Shown here: positions 17,100 through 26,047 of the stretch, piece by piece
How positions within the stretch are numbered: the first letter of the stretch is position 1
Layout: every line of letters begins with the position of its first letter
Notes under the pieces: generated by a model
Told to the model about the DNA's origin: nothing
Database searches by the model: none
Seen by the model: the letters and a program-made list of their open reading frames with translations, nothing else
Made by a program: the position numbers and the translations under genes
NCBI GenBank assembly: GCA_016715825.1
Contig: JADJXO010000009.1
Location: 55,747-119,746 of the forward strand
DNA from: Nitrospira sp.
Lineage (GTDB): Bacteria; Nitrospirota; Nitrospiria; Nitrospirales; Nitrospiraceae
DNA length: 64,000 nt
Direction: 5' to 3'

Positions 17100-17310
17100 G
17101 CCTATGTCCTCATCTCTTGTCGCCGGGCGCTCACCGGCCCGCGAACATAACGGAATTCAGTCCGCGTGAATCAGAAGTTGTCTTTATAGAGCATTCTACT
17201 GAGCAGACTATTGGTCCGAACTCATCTTGTCAACGAAAAGCCGGATACCAACAGTCATGGGTGGAGAGGTGAGAAAAGTGGGGGACTGGTCTAGTCTGTT
17301 TGGTCAGTTG

Positions 17311-17781
17311 TTACCAGCGGTAACCCCAATACCCATGATGTCGGTGACCTCCGAAATGACGGGAGTAGGGACCGTAGTAGGGGGACGCGTAAAGTCCGGA
17401 GTTCCCAAAGTGAAGGCCGAACCCGAGGCCGAACGGGTAGGCATAAGAGTAGGGAACAGGGATTACGCTAGTGGTCGGACGTTCTATCAGTTGTCGTTGT
17501 AAATCAGCCGTTGCGGTCGATTGCCGATCGAGTTGGCTTTTTAGTTGACTGACGGTTCCTTCTTGGGCTTGGAGTTTTCCTTCCAGCTCGGCGATCTTTT
17601 TCTGTTGTGCCTCGATCAAAGCGTTGACACAGCGCGTCTGTGCATCACCAGTATAGTTAGAACACTCCCACGGCACGTGGAGGGTTTCCGCCGTAGATGG
17701 AAGCGGGAACCCTATGAAGGCCACACTTCCAACCAAAATAGAGGCTTGTATGGAAAGATATCGGAACGTTTTCTGGTTCAT
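17311..17781 (-). CDS. Exported protein with coiled coil and Gly/Tyr/His-rich tail
   Basis: A 156-residue protein with a signal peptide (residues ~1-31, IQASILVGSVAFIGFPL ending STAETL). A ~45-residue helical coiled coil follows (EAQQKKIAELEGKLQAQEG), then a low-complexity C-terminal tail rich in Gly, Tyr, Pro and His (from about residue 110). The two Cys near residues 39 and 50 could form a disulphide. GGGAGGGAG sits a few bases before ATG 17781 and decides the start; the longer frame to 17961 is not used. The function is unknown. It is divergent from the mutY gene. Confidence 0.65.
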   Translation of the reverse strand: MNQKTFRYLSIQASILVGSVAFIGFPLPSTAETLHVPWECSNYTGDAQTRCVNALIEAQQKKIAELEGKLQAQEGTVSQLKSQLDRQSTATADLQRQLIERPTTSVIPVPYSYAYPFGLGFGLHFGNSGLYASPYYGPYSRHFGGHRHHGYWGYRW

Positions 17782-17961
17782 GGCTCCCTCCCCGCGGGGG
17801 TATCTAGAGCCTACCACGAGGGAGGAGCTTTGAACAGATTGCCCGGGAGCTTGTGACGAAAGCTCCTTCATGATGCACATGCTGCGCGGTGTTTGATTTT
17901 TGTCGGACGGGACTTCTACAATGCCATCGACTGAACAGCAGTGGTGGGAAGGCATCGGCAC

Positions 17962-18678
17962 ATGCCCGCGCGATCTCCATCCAACAAAAAGAAATCTCGC
18001 AAGGCTCGCTTACCGGATTCTTCTACGAGGCGTCGATTTCAACGGCGGCTTCTACAGTGGTACGCGGAGCATGGCCGCGATCTGCCGTGGCGAAAAACTT
18101 CTGACCCCTATCATATACTCGTCTCCGAAGTAATGCTGCAGCAGACACAAGTCGATCGGGTCATCCCCAAATACCACGAATTTCTGGAGCGGTATCCGAG
18201 CTTCGAAGATCTGGCGGAGGCGCCGGTGGCGGAGGTCAAGAAAACCTGGTACCCCCTGGGCTACAACATTCGACCCGAACGGTTGCACGGGATTGCTTGC
18301 GAAACGGTGGAGCGGTATGGAGGGAAATTGCCTAATGATGCCGATGAGTTGCTCTCGTTTAAAGGGATTGGGCGCTATACCGCCGGAGCGATTCGCTCAT
18401 TTGCGTTCAATGAAGATGCGCCGATTCTGGACACGAATGTGATCCGGGTTTTGCACCGGATCTTTGTTGCCGAAGGCGATCCAAAAACTCAGAAGACGAG
18501 GTTATGGGACTTATCGGAAGCCCTGATTCCAGCGGGGAAAGGGTACGACTTTAATCAGGCCATTATGGACTTTGGGGCGATGGTGTGTACGGCCCGTGAT
18601 CCATACTGTCTCCTGTGCCCCATGAAATCTATCTGCAAGACATACCCGTTCTCTCGGACCTCAATCGAACAAGAGTAG
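17962..18678 (+). CDS. mutY: MutY-type adenine DNA glycosylase without C-terminal domain
   Basis: A 238-residue HhH-GPD glycosylase. Glu56 in SEVMLQQTQV and Asp157 in PILDTNV match the catalytic Glu and Asp of MutY. The helix-hairpin-helix is LLSFKGIGRYTAGAI, and the [4Fe-4S] cluster ligands are C-x6-C-x2-C-x5-C in CTARDPYCLLCPMKSIC. MutY removes A opposite 8-oxoG. E. coli MutY has ~350 residues with a C-terminal Nudix-like domain that reads 8-oxoG; here the protein stops right after the cluster, and a separate Nudix gene follows 7 bp later. The usual GLGYYARARNL is replaced by PLGYNIRPERL, marking a divergent subfamily. The start at ATG 17962 has GGGAAGG nine bases upstream. Confidence 0.85.
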   Translation: MPARSPSNKKKSRKARLPDSSTRRRFQRRLLQWYAEHGRDLPWRKTSDPYHILVSEVMLQQTQVDRVIPKYHEFLERYPSFEDLAEAPVAEVKKTWYPLGYNIRPERLHGIACETVERYGGKLPNDADELLSFKGIGRYTAGAIRSFAFNEDAPILDTNVIRVLHRIFVAEGDPKTQKTRLWDLSEALIPAGKGYDFNQAIMDFGAMVCTARDPYCLLCPMKSICKTYPFSRTSIEQE

Positions 18679-18685
18679 GCTGACT

Positions 18686-19090
18686 ATGCGGGTCATTGAA
18701 GTTGCGGCAGGGATCATTCATCGTCAGGGACGGTATCTGATCGCTCGTCGAAAGCCCGGTGTCCATCTGGCGGGATTCTGGGAGTTCCCCGGTGGGAAAC
18801 GAGAAGCGGGAGAGTCGTTAGCGGAATGTCTGCAGCGGGAGCTATTCGAAGAGCTCAGTATTTCCATCGACCTCCCGATTCCGTATCAGATCGTCCGTCA
18901 CGACTATCCGGATAAGATCGTGGAATTGCATTTCTTTCGCTGTACTATTGAACAGGGAGAGCCTATTCCAATCGGCTGTGAGGAGATTCGGTGGGTGCCT
19001 CCCGAGGAGCTGGCGCGGTTTAGGTTCCCTCCAGCCGACCAGGCCATCATTCAGGCTCTCCAACGTGATGCATTAGGAGCTTCTCGATGA
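18686..19090 (+). CDS. mutT: MutT-like Nudix hydrolase
   Basis: A 134-residue Nudix protein with the complete box GGKREAGESLAECLQRELFE. It opens with VIEVAAGIIHRQGRYLIARR, typical of MutT (8-oxo-dGTP diphosphatase) and also of the C-terminal domain of MutY. The protein has the catalytic glutamates (RELFEEL), so it should be an active pyrophosphohydrolase rather than only a recognition domain. It lies 7 bp after mutY and overlaps the next gene by 4 bp (ATGA), so the three genes form one operon for handling oxidised guanine and related DNA ends. MutT is the best call; an assisting role for the truncated MutY is possible. Confidence 0.85.
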   Translation: MRVIEVAAGIIHRQGRYLIARRKPGVHLAGFWEFPGGKREAGESLAECLQRELFEELSISIDLPIPYQIVRHDYPDKIVELHFFRCTIEQGEPIPIGCEEIRWVPPEELARFRFPPADQAIIQALQRDALGASR

Positions 19091-19803
19091 AGGTTGTGCT
19101 CGACATTGAAACGGTTCAGGCTCCTCGCGAAGAGTGGGCTCGTCTTGTAGGGAAGCCCTCCACAAGGGATGAAGCTTCTCTGATCGAGGAACGGTACGAT
19201 CTCTTTGCGGCTGGAGCTGCTGAGGAGCAGCGTCGCGCGGAGGATGAGTCCTATGCCAAATCGTCGTTCGACGGGACTTTCAGCCGCATCGTCTGCATCG
19301 GTCTGCTGGAGTTTTCCGATCAGATGGAAGCGCGGAGCGCCGTCGCTTGGTATGGGGCCAACGAACACGAGTTGCTTCGCCAATTTTGGGCCCGCCTGGC
19401 TCAGGACCGCCCCACGTTGTACATTACGCACAATGGGCTTGGGTTTGATCTCCCGTTCATCAAGAAACGGTCGATCATCAATCAGGTGAAGCCCAGTCTT
19501 GAGATCAATCTGGCCAAGTTCCGGAGTGAACCGGTCTATGACACGATGGCGATCTGGAGCAATTGGGATATGCGGGGGTGGGTCAAGCTCGATGTGCTCG
19601 CCCGAGCGCTGCAGGTAGAAACCAAGTCAGGGAGCGGGGAACAAGTCGCCGAGATGTGGGAGAAGAGGCAGAGGCGTGAACTGGCCCACTATTGTTTACA
19701 GGATACGTATGTGACGTATGCGTGCTACTGCCGTATGAACTTTCGCCAGCCGTTATCTCGAGAAGTCGTCTTGTTACAACCCGAGCTCCACGATGTGGGC
19801 TGA
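19087..19803 (+). CDS. PolB-type 3'-5' exonuclease (DEDDy)
   Basis: A 238-residue protein of the stand-alone exonuclease family related to the proofreading domain of B-family DNA polymerases. Exo I is VLDIETV, Exo II is ITHNGLGFDLPFI, and Exo III is HYCLQDTYVTY with the Tyr-x3-Asp of the DEDDy type. Four acidic metal ligands are thus present. No polymerase domain is attached. It starts at ATG 19087 inside the ATGA overlap with mutT. Processing of 3' ends in DNA repair would fit the neighbours, but no member's role in such an operon is known to me. Confidence 0.85.
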   Translation: MKVVLDIETVQAPREEWARLVGKPSTRDEASLIEERYDLFAAGAAEEQRRAEDESYAKSSFDGTFSRIVCIGLLEFSDQMEARSAVAWYGANEHELLRQFWARLAQDRPTLYITHNGLGFDLPFIKKRSIINQVKPSLEINLAKFRSEPVYDTMAIWSNWDMRGWVKLDVLARALQVETKSGSGEQVAEMWEKRQRRELAHYCLQDTYVTYACYCRMNFRQPLSREVVLLQPELHDVG

Positions 19804-19815
19804 TTCACACGGTGC

Positions 19816-20733
19816 TCACCGGACCTTGCGGGCCTCAGCGGACTTCTTTTTCTGAGCTGGTTTGGCCGATGCCTTGGTAGCCTTCAAAGCTTTCACTTCC
19901 TCCGCACGTTGACGGAGCTCTTTCTTCATACGGGCCGCTTCTTTTTTGAGGGTGGCGATTTCTGAATCCTTCATTTTGTTGGCCGCACGCGCGTCGCGCA
20001 GCTCATCCAGCTTCTTGTTCAACAGGTCATCGCCGTTCAGTTCGGTGAATTCCCCATACAGAGAACCATTCGCATGGAGGTCCTGGCCGGCGGCCATCAA
20101 TTCCGGTTCTGGCACAGTCCTTCCAGCAATGGCCGCTGGCTCAACAGTAGGCTCTGGAACCTTTGCGAGAGCCTGTTGGTCGATGATCATCGTGACCGCA
20201 CGGCTTCCCATCGCAACAAAGGAAGGAGCCTTCTCAAGGCGAGCCACAGAGTTTGGGACGAATCCAGATGCCCGATTATCTGTCGAAGGGGCAATGGTCA
20301 GATGCAATGAGCCGTTACGGAGATAGAGGGTGCCCGCAGTGGGTTCAGCGCCTGACCCTGCCGATGAAGACACCTTGAAACCGACAATTTGATCCGGTTT
20401 CGCTTGCGATAAGCTTTGGGCTAGCAGGGGAGCAAGAAACACGGCGTCCTCATCGCTGAATACTCTCATCGGCTTGCTGCCACTGGCGGGCATTTGCAAC
20501 GCACTATCAGTCACCACGCCTTTGACGACTTTCAGCATCGTCATGGGGTCGATCATGGCCGGGTGACTTGCTTCAAACGACCAATCTGCGACTTGCTTGA
20601 GATAGACGGATCCCTTTGCATCCTTGTGAACCGTCGCCTCTCCGGAAAACATCGAGCATCCACCTGCGAGCAGACTCAGATACGTCAGTACACCGACATA
20701 GTGGGCCCTGCGAAGAGTTAAATATGCGCGCAT
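19816..20733 (-). CDS. Putative lipoprotein with C-terminal basic coiled coil
   Basis: A 305-residue protein. GVLTYLSLLAGGCSMFSG is a lipoprotein signal sequence with the modified Cys near residue 26; the -3 position is Ala rather than Leu, so the lipobox is slightly relaxed. The middle part is mixed alpha/beta, with no family recognised. Residues ~225-285 are a charged helix (LKKEAARMKKELRQRAEEVK), and the tail is Lys/Ala-rich (AKPAQKKKSAEARKVR), which could interact with polyanions. The start ATG 20733 follows GAGGAG. It is convergent with the exonuclease gene, 12 bp apart. Confidence 0.65.
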   Translation of the reverse strand: MRAYLTLRRAHYVGVLTYLSLLAGGCSMFSGEATVHKDAKGSVYLKQVADWSFEASHPAMIDPMTMLKVVKGVVTDSALQMPASGSKPMRVFSDEDAVFLAPLLAQSLSQAKPDQIVGFKVSSSAGSGAEPTAGTLYLRNGSLHLTIAPSTDNRASGFVPNSVARLEKAPSFVAMGSRAVTMIIDQQALAKVPEPTVEPAAIAGRTVPEPELMAAGQDLHANGSLYGEFTELNGDDLLNKKLDELRDARAANKMKDSEIATLKKEAARMKKELRQRAEEVKALKATKASAKPAQKKKSAEARKVR

Positions 20734-20836
20734 GTGAGTTCTCCTCATCTTTCGTCCCGTCTGGTCCTACGTGAGGACTGTCTGGGTTAACAGCGATTTG
20801 TCTCGATCTATCCGTACCTAACAATCAACGCTGGAA

Positions 20837-20974
20837 TTACCAGATATCGAATCCCATGAGGACCATACCTATTGCCAACCATCCGAAGACCCCGACGGCA
20901 ATGATCACCTCGAGTGTCATGCGAGATTCGGGAGGGGTGGAATTAGGCTTTGAATCCAAATCAGCGGGCTTCAT
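20837..20974 (-). CDS. Small single-pass membrane protein (45 aa)
   Basis: An open frame of 45 codons: a polar, proline-containing N-terminus (MKPADLDSKPNSTPPESR) followed by one hydrophobic segment (LEVIIAVGVFGWLAIGMVLM) ending in GFDIW just before TAA. The sharp polar/hydrophobic division is typical of small inner-membrane proteins and unlikely in random sequence. No convincing Shine-Dalgarno precedes ATG 20974; an internal ATG 54 bp downstream (MTLEVIIAV) is an alternative start. It lies about 100 bp upstream of the lipoprotein gene on the same strand. No function is proposed. Confidence 0.5.
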   Translation of the reverse strand: MKPADLDSKPNSTPPESRMTLEVIIAVGVFGWLAIGMVLMGFDIW

Positions 20975-21412
20975 AACGAGAGGCAAAATTCATCGTTGCG
21001 ACAATCGACAGACTTTCAAGCCAAGCAAGGTTCATGCCTTTTATGGCTTTCAGGGTAATCTGGAAGAAGCAGCGCAACCATGAAGCGTGATCTTGTCAAC
21101 GCTGAAAGCTTGGAAGGTTTTTAGGGAGGGGAAAAGTTCGACGGCTCCTAGACAGTTTGTCATTAATGATCATGCTGTTAGGCGTGGGTTATCCCCTTCA
21201 ACGGAGGTAAAAGAGGTCTGGAAATATTTGAGAGCGAAGCGGCGATCAACGCGACCCAAGGCAGAGGGCTAGGTATGACAGCCAGAAGAACCGTCAAAAG
21301 AAAGACGGTGGAATCGTCAGAAAATGTTCGGCTTCAAGGTCGGGCGTACAGAATTGCACCGAAATGTGAGACAGGTGTCTCATATGGAAAACAGCCCAAG
21401 TGTCTCAGGCGG
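20975..21412 (+). other. Intergenic region without a supported gene
   Basis: Between the 45-aa membrane ORF and the 3' end of miaB. Two plus-strand frames (from 21087 and 21275) are open, but they lack a good ribosome-binding site, have no recognisable features, and the second runs about 135 bp into miaB in antisense. I see no tRNA, repeat array or clear terminator. Confidence 0.4.
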
Positions 21413-22744
21413 TCATTTTCCGTAGAGGGTCGCGGCCGAGGCATCGAATATATGCTTCGTCACCATAGCACCTGGACCTGGGTGACCGGTGTGCTTGTCC
21501 CAGACCACCGTGATGTTCCCATCCGTTTTCCCCATTCCTTGACTTGATGAACGGGTGGCGTCACCCTCGACTAAAATCACTACCTCTTTGCCGATATGGC
21601 GGCGGTTGCGGTCTGCCGTGATCGCCCGTTGCATGTCGACGAGCTGGGATACCCGTTGGCCCTTTACCTGGTCCGGCACATCGTCGGCATATTTTCTTGC
21701 GGCAATCGTATTCTTTCGTTCCGAATACTTGAAGATATAGGCTGAGTCGAGATGAGCCTGTTCCACCAGACGGAAGGTGGCTTGGAAGTCGTCCTCGGAT
21801 TCAGAACAGAACCCACAGATGATATCCGTGGTCAGGACGATGTCTGGGATAGCGTGTCTGATGCGATCGACCAAGGCTAGGTAGTCGGCTCCTGTATAGG
21901 TCCGCCCCATTAATTCGAGGATTCGATCACTTCCCGATTGAAGCGGCAGATGGATGTGTTTGCAGACCCTAGGGTGTGTGGCAATGGCTTCGATCAATGT
22001 GGGTGGAAAGTCTTTGGGATGGGGAGAGGTAAACCGTACCCGTTCGATGTTGGCCTGGTCTGCGACGGCCCTAATGAGTGTGGCAAAGTCCCACTCTCCA
22101 TGGCGGTAGGAATTTACATTCTGGCCAAGCAAGGTGACTTGCTTAAACCCGCGGGCGGCAGCGTCACGAGCTTCGGTCAAGATGGATTCCGGATCGCGGG
22201 ACCGTTCACGTCCTCTGGTATAAGGAACGACACAGAACGAACAAAAGTTATCGCATCCGCGCATCACGGTAATCCAGGCATTCACCCGGCTGTCGCGGTC
22301 CGGCAGGATCCCTTCATAGGTTTCATATTCGGAGAGATCGAGGGCGAATCCCTTCTTCGCTAATCCCTGTTCTTGTGCTGCGAGCGCGGTGGTCAGCAAT
22401 GAAGGGAGTTGTCGGTACGAATCTGGGCCGGCGAGGACGTCGACGATGGGTGCCTTGTCCGCGAGGTCGGTCTTTAAATTCTGGGCCATGCACCCCAGCA
22501 CGCCGACGACAAGGGGGCGTTGTTTCTTGACCGCTCTCAACTCGGAAAGGTGCGCGTAAATCTTATTGTGAGCATTCTCTCTGATGGCGCAGGTATTGAC
22601 CAGCAAGACATCGGCTCGTTCACGGTCCTCCGTGAAGACAAAGCCTTGCTGCTTCAGCAGCGAGCGAACCAGCTCGCTGTCAGCCTCATTCATCTGGCAG
22701 CCGAACGTTTCGATATGCACGTAAGGGAAGGTTTTCAGACTCAT
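21413..22744 (-). CDS. miaB: tRNA-2-methylthio-N6-isopentenyladenosine synthase
   Basis: A 443-residue radical-SAM methylthiotransferase. The N-terminal UPF0004 domain carries the auxiliary cluster cysteines in ETFGCQMNEAD, VNTCAIRENA and GVLGCMAQ. The radical-SAM motif CxxxCxxC is CDNFCSFC. The C-terminal part is the TRAM domain (VVILVEGDAT). MiaB adds a methylthio group to i6A37 of tRNAs reading UNN codons. The QMNEADSE signature separates MiaB from its paralogue MtaB, which lies immediately upstream and overlaps by 4 bp (ATGA 22741-22744). It is thus the second gene of a two-gene tRNA-modification operon. Confidence 0.93.
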   Translation of the reverse strand: MSLKTFPYVHIETFGCQMNEADSELVRSLLKQQGFVFTEDRERADVLLVNTCAIRENAHNKIYAHLSELRAVKKQRPLVVGVLGCMAQNLKTDLADKAPIVDVLAGPDSYRQLPSLLTTALAAQEQGLAKKGFALDLSEYETYEGILPDRDSRVNAWITVMRGCDNFCSFCVVPYTRGRERSRDPESILTEARDAAARGFKQVTLLGQNVNSYRHGEWDFATLIRAVADQANIERVRFTSPHPKDFPPTLIEAIATHPRVCKHIHLPLQSGSDRILELMGRTYTGADYLALVDRIRHAIPDIVLTTDIICGFCSESEDDFQATFRLVEQAHLDSAYIFKYSERKNTIAARKYADDVPDQVKGQRVSQLVDMQRAITADRNRRHIGKEVVILVEGDATRSSSQGMGKTDGNITVVWDKHTGHPGPGAMVTKHIFDASAATLYGK

Positions 22745-24117
22745 AGTATTGCCATCGCGGTGTGTCTTGGCTGGGTTGGAGCGATATGGCCGAATGTGCA
22801 GCGGTCGGTTGCAGCGGTGATTGTTACCGGCATGATCTGATTCCGAAGATCTTTGGTACCCGTCACTGCCACCTTTGTGAAGTTCGGAGTCGTGCCGAAG
22901 CGATGGGAATCCTTTCCGCCGGATTCGAAGAGGACCGGGAGCGTTTTGCCGATCTGTCCATTGTGAAAGACGAGGCGTTTGGCTCGATCCAAGTTCAGCA
23001 GAATATCCGTACGATTTTTTGCTATCGCTGAAGAGACTTGCTGCTTAATCCGGAGAGCAGCGGTCCCAGGTCGTGGGGAGTAGGGAAACACATGGAGATA
23101 GGAGAAGGGGAGGTCGGTCGCAATGGCCACAGTGTTTTGGAATGCCGATTCTGTCTCACCGGGGAATCCAACCATGAGATCGGTTCCAAGCCCGAGGCCG
23201 GGAATCTTGGCGAGTGCCGTTTCAATCAGCTTACCGAACGTCTTGACCGTATGCCGCCGATTCATGGCCTCCAAGATTGTGTCGTCGCCGCTTTGCAAGG
23301 GGATGTGGAGATAGGGGCAGAACTTTTTTGATGATGCCAGAAGATCAAGCAATTCATCCGTAACGGTGGTGGGTTCAATGGAAGAAATCCGGAGACGCTT
23401 GAGATTGGTGACTCGCTCGAGTTGCCGAAGCAAGGCGCAAAAGTCCAGCCCTTGCTGAGTGTACTGGCCGATGTTCACACCGGTGAGCACAATCTCTCTG
23501 TAGCCTCGATCCGTCAAACTCTCAGCTTCCCGCACGATGTCTTCGAATTGCCTGCTCCGCTCGTGTCCTCTGGCGAACGGAATAATACAGAAGCTACACA
23601 TCGCGTTGCAGCCGTCCTGTATCTTAAGCAGGGCGCGGGTTGAATCCGGCTCTGCAAAGTGTGGCAGGTCGAAGTCGCCGCGGGAGATCGTTTTCGTGTG
23701 GTGAATCTCGGTGACCGACCGTTTGCGCAGCTCGTGAGCAGCAGGAAGGTAGGCTGGAAGTTCAAGCTTGAACTGGTGGCCGACAATGAGATCGATCCCG
23801 GCTTGCTGTTTCAGGGTTTCCATTCCGGTTTGTGCGTAGCAGCCTGTGACGGCAATGAAGGCATGGGGGGAATGTTTGAGAGTCTTCCGAATGAGGTAGC
23901 GCGAGGTCCGTTCAGCATCTTCCGTCACGGCACAGGTGTTGAGCACAAGAAGATCTGTCGGCTGGCCGAACTCGACCAGCTCGAACCCCTTCCGTCTGAG
24001 TCCCTCTCCGAGGATCGAGGTTTCGGCTTGATTCAATCGGCAGCCAAGCGTATGTAGAGAGGCACGGCTCGTGAGCATAGGGGTGGCATTATAGGGAGTC
24101 TGTGCATGGTCCGGCAA
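22741..24117 (-). CDS. mtaB: tRNA t6A37 methylthiotransferase
   Basis: A radical-SAM methylthiotransferase of 458 residues, paralogous to MiaB. HTLGCRLNQAET is the MtaB version of the first cluster motif; LNTCAVTEDAE and VTGCYAQ follow; the radical-SAM motif is CNAMCSFC. MtaB converts t6A37 to ms2t6A37 in tRNAs reading ANN codons. The start is unusual: TTG 24117 has GGAGG (24123-24127) five bases upstream, while the first ATG (24078) has no ribosome-binding site, so I prefer TTG, which adds 13 residues. It is first in the operon with miaB. The C-terminal TRAM-like region is present but diverged. Confidence 0.9.
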   Translation of the reverse strand: MPDHAQTPYNATPMLTSRASLHTLGCRLNQAETSILGEGLRRKGFELVEFGQPTDLLVLNTCAVTEDAERTSRYLIRKTLKHSPHAFIAVTGCYAQTGMETLKQQAGIDLIVGHQFKLELPAYLPAAHELRKRSVTEIHHTKTISRGDFDLPHFAEPDSTRALLKIQDGCNAMCSFCIIPFARGHERSRQFEDIVREAESLTDRGYREIVLTGVNIGQYTQQGLDFCALLRQLERVTNLKRLRISSIEPTTVTDELLDLLASSKKFCPYLHIPLQSGDDTILEAMNRRHTVKTFGKLIETALAKIPGLGLGTDLMVGFPGETESAFQNTVAIATDLPFSYLHVFPYSPRPGTAALRIKQQVSSAIAKNRTDILLNLDRAKRLVFHNGQIGKTLPVLFESGGKDSHRFGTTPNFTKVAVTGTKDLRNQIMPVTITAATDRCTFGHIAPTQPRHTAMAIL

Positions 24118-24197
24118 GGTAGCCTCCGGCTACCGAATATTGCCTCGCGCGGGCGTGAATTACCTGAACGCGACCGATTCAAGTCGTTGGGGGGACA

Positions 24198-24608
24198 GTG
24201 AAGCTTTTCCGCCTGCAGAGGCTCAGTCTCGCGCTTGCCAGTTTACTGTGGAGCCACTCTCTACCGGGATGGAGCACCGACCGTCTTCCGGCTGAACCTG
24301 ATCTCAATACGCGCATCGATGAGCTGTACGACCACGAGGCCCGTCTCTTCATCATGCTCTATTCCCTTGGTGGGAATGGTCAGATCGACTACGTGACGGC
24401 CCGACTCGTGCAGGACTACTCCCGTAGCAGCTACGGCAATCCCATCTACCAGACCGAATCCCAACCGCTGTTCTACTGGTGGAACCACACCATGTGGAAC
24501 GATCCAGAGCAGGACGGGGTCAACGGTAACGAGAGGGTCTATCAGGAAAACACCGAGTTCGACCTCTCGCGGTACAAGCCTTGTCTCTTCAATGGCCAGC
24601 CCTGTTAG
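24198..24608 (+). CDS. Exported protein of unknown function
   Basis: A 136-residue protein starting at GTG 24198 behind a G-rich Shine-Dalgarno (TTGGGGGGACA). Residues ~1-27 form a signal peptide (LSLALASLLWSHSLPGW). The mature protein is polar and aromatic-rich (QPLFYWWNHTMWNDPE), ending with two Cys (KPCLFNGQPC) that may form a disulphide. No family is recognised. The segment DHEARLFIMLYSLGGNG could be an amphipathic helix. It is divergent from mtaB, about 80 bp away, and not obviously linked to the downstream permease. Confidence 0.6.
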   Translation: MKLFRLQRLSLALASLLWSHSLPGWSTDRLPAEPDLNTRIDELYDHEARLFIMLYSLGGNGQIDYVTARLVQDYSRSSYGNPIYQTESQPLFYWWNHTMWNDPEQDGVNGNERVYQENTEFDLSRYKPCLFNGQPC

Positions 24609-24760
24609 CAGGCTGTGCCATAGGATGAAGCTGCTCCCGCGCGTTTTTTGATTCTGCTGAGATGTGACGAGTCGCGATGGTATTCTGCGTTCCGGCTGAG
24701 GGTTTGCTTGCTACACACTAGCCAGTCCGACTCCATCCACTCTCGCATGAGTGAATTCCT

Positions 24761-26047
24761 GTGACACAAGGGTCGTTCAGTTTTGCTGCGTTATTGAATC
24801 GGCGCCTCATTGTGATGCTGCCGTTGGGGTTTGCCTCAGGCCTTCCGCTTGCCCTCACCTCTGGGACGTTACAAGCCTGGCTGACCGTTGAGGGGGTCGA
24901 CCTCAAGACCATCGGCATTTTCACGCTGGTCGGGCTTCCCTATACACTCAAGTTCCTTTGGGCGCCCGTCATGGATCGTGTGGTTCCGCCGTGGTTGGGG
25001 CGTCGTCGTGGATGGATGGTTCTGACGCAGCTCTGTGTCGCGGTTGGCCTCGGGCTGATGGCTCTCACCAATCCCAAGATTCATCCTGGATGGCTTGCGG
25101 CCTATGCCGTGCTCGTCGCATTTCTCGCTGCGTCGCTGGACATTGTCTTTGACGCCTATCGAACGGACACGCTCCAGCCTCACGAACGGGGGCTAGGCGC
25201 AGCCGTGTGGGTCAATGGCTATCGAATCGCGCTTTTGGCCTCCGGGGCTGGAGCACTGGCGCTCGCCGACTATGTCGGTTGGCAGGCGACCTATCTGTGG
25301 ATGGCCGCCGTCATGATCGTGGGGGTAGTGATCACCTTGGTCAGCCCCGACCCGACGCGTGTCGCTGATGCCCCCAAAAGTCTGAGGGAAGCTATCGGAG
25401 CACCGCTCGCCGAGTTTTTCTCCAGGCCCACGGCAGTAGGGTTCCTGGCCGTGATCATCTTGTACAAGCTTGGCGATGCCTTTGCGTCCGCACTCCAGAC
25501 CGCCTTTCTCATCGGAGGGCTGGGCTTTTCCGCCACGGAGGTCGGTGCCGTCAAGGGACTCGGGATTTTTGCCACGTTGATAGGAGCCTTTGTTGGTGGG
25601 CTGTTGATGACCAAGTCAGGACTTTTGCGCTCCCTCCTGATCTTCGGTGTTTTGCAGGCTGTTTCCAATCTGGGATTCGTCGTCTTGTCGCTGATGGGTA
25701 AGAGTTCAGCGATGCTGACGGCGGCCGTTGTGATCGAGAATGTCACGGGAGGGATGGGCACGGCGGCTTTTGTGGCGTTAGTGATGTCCCTTTGCGATCC
25801 GCGCTATACGGCGACGCAGTTCGCGCTGTTGTCTTCGTTAGAAGCGTTAGGACGGGTCTTTGCCGGTCGTCCCTCAGCGGATCTTGTCGAGATGGTAGGA
25901 TGGACGCAATTTTATGTTTTGACCGTGGTGGTGGCTTTACCGGGCCTCTGGGCGGTCTGGCGGGTCCGTCGTTCTATCGAGCCGGAGCCGCAAAGTGGTA
26001 CGTGTGCTCCCGCTCTGAAGCCAGTAGCCTCGCAAGTTTCCGAGTGA
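24761..26047 (+). CDS. ampG: AmpG-like MFS permease
   Basis: A 428-residue major-facilitator protein with about twelve hydrophobic segments. LLNRRLIVMLPLGFASGLPL with ALTSGTLQAWL near the start, and FDAYRTDTLQPHERGLGAA in the fourth to fifth segments, are characteristic of AmpG, the inner-membrane importer of GlcNAc-anhydromuropeptides from cell-wall recycling. The loop motif MDRVVPPWLGRRRGW fits the MFS loop 2-3 signature. It starts at GTG 24761; an in-frame stop lies three codons upstream, so the start cannot be much earlier. The ribosome-binding site is weak. No beta-lactamase or AmpD gene is adjacent. It is convergent with a small membrane protein, with no intergenic space. Confidence 0.85.
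   Translation: MTQGSFSFAALLNRRLIVMLPLGFASGLPLALTSGTLQAWLTVEGVDLKTIGIFTLVGLPYTLKFLWAPVMDRVVPPWLGRRRGWMVLTQLCVAVGLGLMALTNPKIHPGWLAAYAVLVAFLAASLDIVFDAYRTDTLQPHERGLGAAVWVNGYRIALLASGAGALALADYVGWQATYLWMAAVMIVGVVITLVSPDPTRVADAPKSLREAIGAPLAEFFSRPTAVGFLAVIILYKLGDAFASALQTAFLIGGLGFSATEVGAVKGLGIFATLIGAFVGGLLMTKSGLLRSLLIFGVLQAVSNLGFVVLSLMGKSSAMLTAAVVIENVTGGMGTAAFVALVMSLCDPRYTATQFALLSSLEALGRVFAGRPSADLVEMVGWTQFYVLTVVVALPGLWAVWRVRRSIEPEPQSGTCAPALKPVASQVSE

Noticed and set aside
21087..21547. Two plus-strand frames between the small membrane ORF and miaB.
   Set aside because: No ribosome-binding site for the first, deep antisense overlap with miaB for the second, and no recognisable features.
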